A stretch of DNA of 64,000 nucleotides from Polytrichum commune. Lineage: Eukaryota > Streptophyta > Polytrichopsida > Polytrichales > Polytrichaceae. How positions within the stretch are numbered: position 1 is the stretch's first letter; every line of letters starts with the position of its first letter. Shown in pieces: positions 58,956 to 64,000 of this stretch. The notes below the pieces were generated by a model, which saw only the letters and a program-made list of their open reading frames with translations, had not been told where the DNA came from and made no database searches. A program made the position numbers and the translations under genes. The stretch covers positions 77,763,554-77,827,553 of the forward strand of contig OX485803.1 of the NCBI GenBank assembly GCA_950295325.1, given 5' to 3'.

Positions 58956-58963
58956 TCTACACA

Positions 58964-60327
58964 CAAATAGAGGAAAATAGAAACAATTTTGTACAACAAA
59001 TACAAAACGAAACAAAGTGAAAATTGCTATACTAGAACTTTGTTTTAAGTAAATCTAGACTTCTTCATGAGTATGAGACATTATAAAATTCTATATGTGT
59101 ACTTCTATCAATTGACCCTTTGATAGAAAAGCCAACAACTAATCCTAGATGTGATGTAATCCTGCATCTCTTGTTGTAGCAAGCTTTAGTTGGATGCACA
59201 CTATGTTATTTGTGAAAAAATACACATCTAGAGGGAATATGTGACTATGTTGCTTCTTAAAGTATGTATAACTAGGTTTTTCATCATATTCTTATAGTTT
59301 TTCCCCCACAATAATTTTTTTATTATGTGCATGTCTCAATTGTGTAAAATGTACTCTCATATGCATTATTAATTTTGGACAAGTTTTTGGCCATATTTAA
59401 TTAAATCCTAGTTTTAAGTGAGTTGACTAGAAGGTTGATATTTGAGGATGACTAGTCCAATTGACCTCATTTGTTAGGTTGAATAGTCTAACTCTCTAAT
59501 CCTATCACACTACATTGGCTTGGTTGGTTGACTTTTGCCAACTTGTTTGAAAAAAAACAAAAAAAAAACAAAATAGAAAACAAGTATATTGTCAAAATAC
59601 TATAGAGGGCTCTCTCATCTAACACAAAATAATTATTTCCCCCTTAAAGTTTGCCAAATGTCATGCTCACATTTGCCACAACCCGTCACCCACTTATAAT
59701 ATCCCATATGGAAATTACATTCTGGCACATGTAGAGATGTAACATGAAACCTCTATGGTAGTCTCATAAACTTGGTCGACCGGTGAGAAAACTTCATTTT
59801 CTCCATTTTTATCTCATCACATCTTATAGTTATCCTGTCCAATGTGACTTCCTTGCAATTGCTCAAAATCTTTGATGTTACATGTTATGAAGGTTTGTAG
59901 ATACTCCTTAATATTGAAGTTATGTGATTATACTAATTGGGTGAGCACCTTGTGAGCACAGGTTGGGTGGTCAAGAATGCAACAATTTTATTGAATCAAT
60001 TGATTCCACCACTAGCCCACATGACATGAAAGGTCTCAAACCACCATAAATCAAGTCCGCAGCCACTTAAATCAAACACAAAGGAGCAACACTATGAAAT
60101 TATTGTAATCCATTTCAAATTTATCATATTTAGATTTTGGGCAATGTAACGGCTAGTACAACAGTCTTGTTTCACACACCACAACTTCCAACAAGACAAA
60201 AGAAATTATAAGAATGTGTTAGAAATGTTTAAATGGATGTCAATCTAACTGCTTGTAAAAAACCAAACTAGGTCCCCAAGTTACAATTCCCATATTATAT
60301 GTAGGGGACATCGGAGTAAAAGTGGCT
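58964..60327. other. AT-rich spacer without a gene
   Basis: No ORF, repeat or element boundary recognised. A-runs occur near 59552-59572. Confidence 0.55.
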
Positions 60328-60332
60328 TAGAG

Positions 60333-61297
60333 TGTCACGCACCTCTCCATGAGGAGTGCCCGAAACACCACGGGCACAAAGGGGACCCCGGAGTGACACC
60401 CGGGACTTGTGGCGCCGTTGGTGGGAGGGCCCAAGTGATTGTAGTGTGGGCGAGGACCCTGGGCGTTGGGAACGCCTCCCACCCACAGAGACTAGGAGGC
60501 ATGAGGGTAAGGCCATGAGCTATGCGTAGCTCATTGCAGGGTGATTCTAGAATGCTCAAGAACACCTCAATCGGAGGTGTGAGCTAGGAGTTATGAGAAT
60601 CTGAGTGGGGTGCTGTCCCGGGACAGCGCCCTGGTACAGCAGTGCCTGGGAGTGATTCCCGGGACTGCCAAGGTTCGAACAGGCACAACTTCCTCAATAC
60701 TTGCCTGAATGGGGCAAGTGAGGAGTCCATCGGCATCAACGTGAAGCGTAGATGAAGATGGAGTGGTTGCTTGTTTGCATCAGACATCATACAAGGAAGT
60801 TATGATGGTCTAAAGCTGCTAGGGGCTTATAGGCCCAGCAGCTAAGGGAAAATGTATACTTGGCCCCAACTCTTCATAGAGAGACAAGAGGTCTCTTGAC
60901 AGTGAGGTAGGGGCCCCGCATAGAGTCTTAGAGGCTTATATGGGTGAGGTGGTGTAGCCTCACCCACCCGAGGCCGAACGGCACGGCCTCCATGGGCATT
61001 GGCCCAATGTGAGGCCATAGTTGCCTAGTATGCTTCGGGTTGTTGTAGTGTTGCTCCAGCAATGCGATGATCAACATAAGATTGGACTTCCATGCATAGA
61101 AGTCCATATCTAAAGATTGGTTACTGATTAAGGGGGTGAGTCCCGAAAGCAAAGTAGGAGGGTTGGTTCCCCTCCTATGAACTATAAGGTCCAGGGTAGG
61201 AGGAGCTAACCATTAGCATGGTGGAATGTGAAGGGTTAGCGCTCGTAACCTTTGCTAGAAACAAAAATTGGCAAGGGGACTAGCAAGGGTTGCGACA
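60333..61297 (+). mobile_element. Solo LTR of the nested-element family, sense orientation
   Basis: 965 bp, TGTCACGCACC...GGGTTGCGACA, reverse complement of the LTRs at 31124 and 37406. TSD TAGAG at 60328-60332 and 61298-61302. Confidence 0.94.
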
Positions 61298-61302
61298 TAG
61301 AG

Positions 61303-62001
61303 GACGGCTTTTGTAAAAATTATATCAAATTATACAAAAATAAAATAACTTAAAAATTGAGTGAAGACCAAATTAAGCAAAATGAAATATAAAGAAAGTT
61401 GGGTTGCATATATATATATATATATGTATGCATGTATGTATATAAACTCCACAATGCATATAAAGAATTGAAACACCTATCTTTTAACTAATGCCTATGC
61501 TTAATTCTAAAATATCCACATGAGTAGTTGCCTCCAACTAAAATTAAAAATCATTGAATTTTTTAATTTATAATAGAATATATTTTAAATTATTTTAAAG
61601 CCCAAAAATTTGGGTGGTTTGACCTATGATACTTATATTTAAAAAACTATTGTTTTGAACATTGCTTTCAGAAGCTGACATGTTCTAACATTTATGAAAA
61701 CATCTTTGAATCAATTGGGATGAAACCTTGGTACATTTCCCAAATAAGCCCAATTCTTTTAGCCACTCCATATTCTGCTACAAATTGAAGTCTCTTATTT
61801 TATTAAATATCCTCCCTTGAGTGTCTACACTGATAGTTAAGTGCTTATTCTTTATATATGGCTACTTGCCTTTAATACCATAGGACTCGCTGGTAGAGCT
61901 ACATGTACTCAATTTTTGCAATGTCCAAAATTCATGATACATAAAGACTAGAGGCAATTAATATCTAGCTAGTTTGATTCTGTGCGTGCTGAATGAATAA
62001 A
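61303..62001. other. AT-rich 3' flank of the P450 gene, with a TA/TGTA microsatellite
   Basis: (TA)n followed by (TGTA/TGCA) steps at about 61410-61443. No ORF of note. Confidence 0.6.
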
Positions 62002-64000
62002 TCAAATGGAGCAATGGCGAGGAGTGGCAATTGCTCGCAACGGTGTTAATGGTGGCGAGACGTCCGCGATGGACACGCTCATGTCAATGTCCTCAGGCCT
62101 CATGCCACAGGGCGGCGTCCAAGCAAAGTGGTGCATGAGGTTGGCAACGACGAGGAACACAAGGGAGGTGCCGAGGTTGGCACCTGCGCAAGCACGCCGA
62201 CCAGCGCCAAAGGGGAAAATGCGCTTGTGCTCTGGATCAGTGAGATTGGATAGGTTGGAGCCCTCCCACCGCTCAGGGCGGAACACATGTGGATCCTCCC
62301 AAAATTTTGAGCTCATGCCGAACTCACCCACACCCACAAGCATGAGCGTGCCTGCAGGGATGTCATAGCCCTTCACTTTTGATGCTGCTAGGCTTAGACG
62401 CGGCACCCCAAATGCACCTGGTGGGTGGAGCCGGAAAACCTCCTTTAAGACACATTTGAGGTAGGGCAGATTTGGCAAGTCCGAGTCCCTCACCATCCGG
62501 GGGCCTCCACCTTCACTGCCAGTGCCCACCACGCTGTCAAGCTCCTTTTGAAGCTTTAGCTGCATCTCAGGGTTTTTCACGAGCTCTGCCATTGCCCACT
62601 CACACACGGAGACCGGCACATCTAGCCCGGACCACATCAAAATCTGCAAAAGCCACAATGATCAGTCGACAGATGCTTAGTACTGCAAGCAACTTCGTGG
62701 GGTCATCTACAATGCTGTAACATTTGTTTGATAATATTATACAATTGTCCAAAGTTTCTTGTGACAAACCTTGTCACAAAGTGGCGCAAGGGTTCGCCAT
62801 GGTCCTTGAAATAGTCTGTAGGCCCGATGTAAGGTAGATGGGTCTTCAGTGGCTCGTTTTCTTTATTGGACCCCTATATTTGATTGTTATGTAGTTCGGT
62901 GTGGATCAAAGAGCAAACATTATAAAGACATGTTTAATAAAGATTGGATTGCGTCTTCAAACATTAATAATTGCTCTACACTCAACAATGAACATAATTG
63001 GGAGGACCTTTGGATACATCATCTTGACGCGAATGCACGATTAAGCTGCAGATTCCTAAATCAATTGCTAATGGATTGTAATGTAGGGTGCGCTTACGAG
63101 AATGACAGCCTTGATAGTGACATCGTCGATATGCTTCTCCCCATCTAAGCCAGGCAACTCTTGCAGCACGTCCACAAAATCCATGTCTTTCTTCCGACTC
63201 TCCGGAGCTTGGGACCCGGCCATCATCGTCCGCGCCGCCCGGTGCTCATCGATGATCGCTTGAACTTTGGCGTCAAGCTTGGCATGAATCTGCAGGCCAA
63301 TCGAGACACATCTATAAATTAAAGCCGCATAAGATAGAACTCTGGCTATAAAATGTACATCATTGACACAAATTTTGTACGGAATAGGCACCAGATTTTC
63401 CCTGGACTTCTTTAATTACTTCGAGTCTGCAGAATCTTTACAAAATCGTAATGTGATGTATTGTTTTCCACGTTTTGCGTCACTTCAAGATGAACTAGTG
63501 TACAGCTGTTAGTATATGACTATGTTATCATCAAAACTTTCATGTGTCAATATGTTTCGGTAACTTGTGCTGCAACTGATTCCTGCACTTCTTTGTTCGA
63601 CGACATTATTTAATCTTGAAGTGTACAGGAATCCACATACAGAAAGGGTCAATTGTACACATGAGTGATCACATAAATAGGAGAGCAACATTAAACCGAA
63701 GAGGAATCATTGAGATCCAAGGCGACTTATACATCCGAGAATTGATATGTCGATGTGTTTCGGGAACTTGCAGCTTACGCGTCATACCTTCTTGGCGTTC
63801 CTTAAATGGCCTTGCAAGTCGAGCGGCGCGAGCCACGGGATGAAGTCACTTATGTTAAAGACACCAAAGTAACGGAAACCGTCCATGAGCAGGCGCGTAA
63901 CCTCGGAATTGTTGTCGTCGACGTTGTGACCACCGCCGGCGGCGGCGTGGGAGGCATCATAATGTGTGCCAAAGTACTTCTTCCCGAGCATCATGCCCGT
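62002..64000 (-). CDS. Cytochrome P450, CYP71-clan-like, C-terminal half (5' end beyond the window)
   Basis: Membrane-anchored haem monooxygenase family, probably on the endoplasmic reticulum; substrate unknown. Three exons are visible on the minus strand: 64000-63788 (open at the window edge), 63289-63098 and 62643-62002. Donors are GTATGA and GTAAGC; acceptors are GCCTGCAG and TTTTGCAG, all in phase. Exon 1 has MLGKKYFG and FNISDFIPWLAPLDLQG, typical of A-type P450s. The I-helix is WSGLDVPVSVCEWAM, where the usual AGxDT has Val in place of Thr. Then come KEVFRLHPP (ExxR), FRPERW (PERF) and PFGAGRRACAG with the haem-ligand Cys. The end is ATPRHCSI then stop. Haem-site residues are intact and there are no stops. 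Two introns flanking the I-helix N-terminal side are more than the single intron common in A-type P450 genes. I cannot assign a CYP family. Confidence 0.9.

Noticed and set aside
62006-62720. Plus-strand frames opposite the P450 exon
   Set aside because: Antisense shadows of the P450 coding sequence.

Overview
The window is nuclear DNA from a land plant with a large, repeat-rich genome. Evidence: a plant-type (CYP71-clan-like) cytochrome P450 with spliceosomal introns, a PIF/Harbinger transposon with a Myb/trihelix partner gene, a Tat/Ogre-like Ty3 retrotransposon with an extra ORF1, and several families of LTR elements and solo LTRs. The species cannot be fixed from sequence alone; a non-flowering land plant is my guess, not a result. 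No bacterial features, tRNA, rRNA or CRISPR were seen.

Layout. 1-3250: a 224-bp tandem repeat interrupted by a solo LTR (663-2412, TSD GGGTG). 3347-29661: the exons of one split gene with GT-AG introns. Its 5' module resembles a ParB-like nuclease/partition fold (DGNHR motif) and its 3' module is a beta-class N4/N6 amino-methyltransferase-like domain in permuted order (motif IV-like, then motif I-like GVGT). The same tandem repeat sits upstream of the first exon and inside two introns (8216-9835 and 26960-29060). A 15.8-kb Ty3 element (9982-25746, 2,088-bp LTRs, TSD TAGAC) is inserted in an exon; removing it with one TSD restores the frame exactly. The 5' module carries a frame disruption and a stop, so this copy looks like a recently broken gene or pseudogene.

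30900-44673: two same-family, minus-strand LTR elements, one nested in the 3' LTR of the other. Both have initiator-tRNA-Met-type primer binding sites, a decayed pol lacking the reverse-transcriptase core, and a 230-bp tandem amplification in the RT/RNase H junction. 45265-46650 and 49069-50853: two further solo LTRs of the 663-2412 family, the second nested in a larger TG...CA unit (46868-52477, TSD CTGAG) that carries a roughly 600-codon ORF. 53610-57607: a PIF/Harbinger element with TIRs, a TTA target duplication, a broken DDE transposase and a convergent Myb-like gene. 58279-58399 and 58459-58955: two small TIR elements (Tourist-like and hAT-like). 60333-61297: a solo LTR of the nested-element family. 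62002-64000: the 3' half of a cytochrome P450 gene on the minus strand, the only gene here that looks like ordinary host metabolism.

The most unusual object is the ParB-like/methyltransferase-like split gene with satellite-filled introns. Next is the Ty3 element, whose integrase seems to have lost its catalytic core while its zinc-binding module has multiplied.
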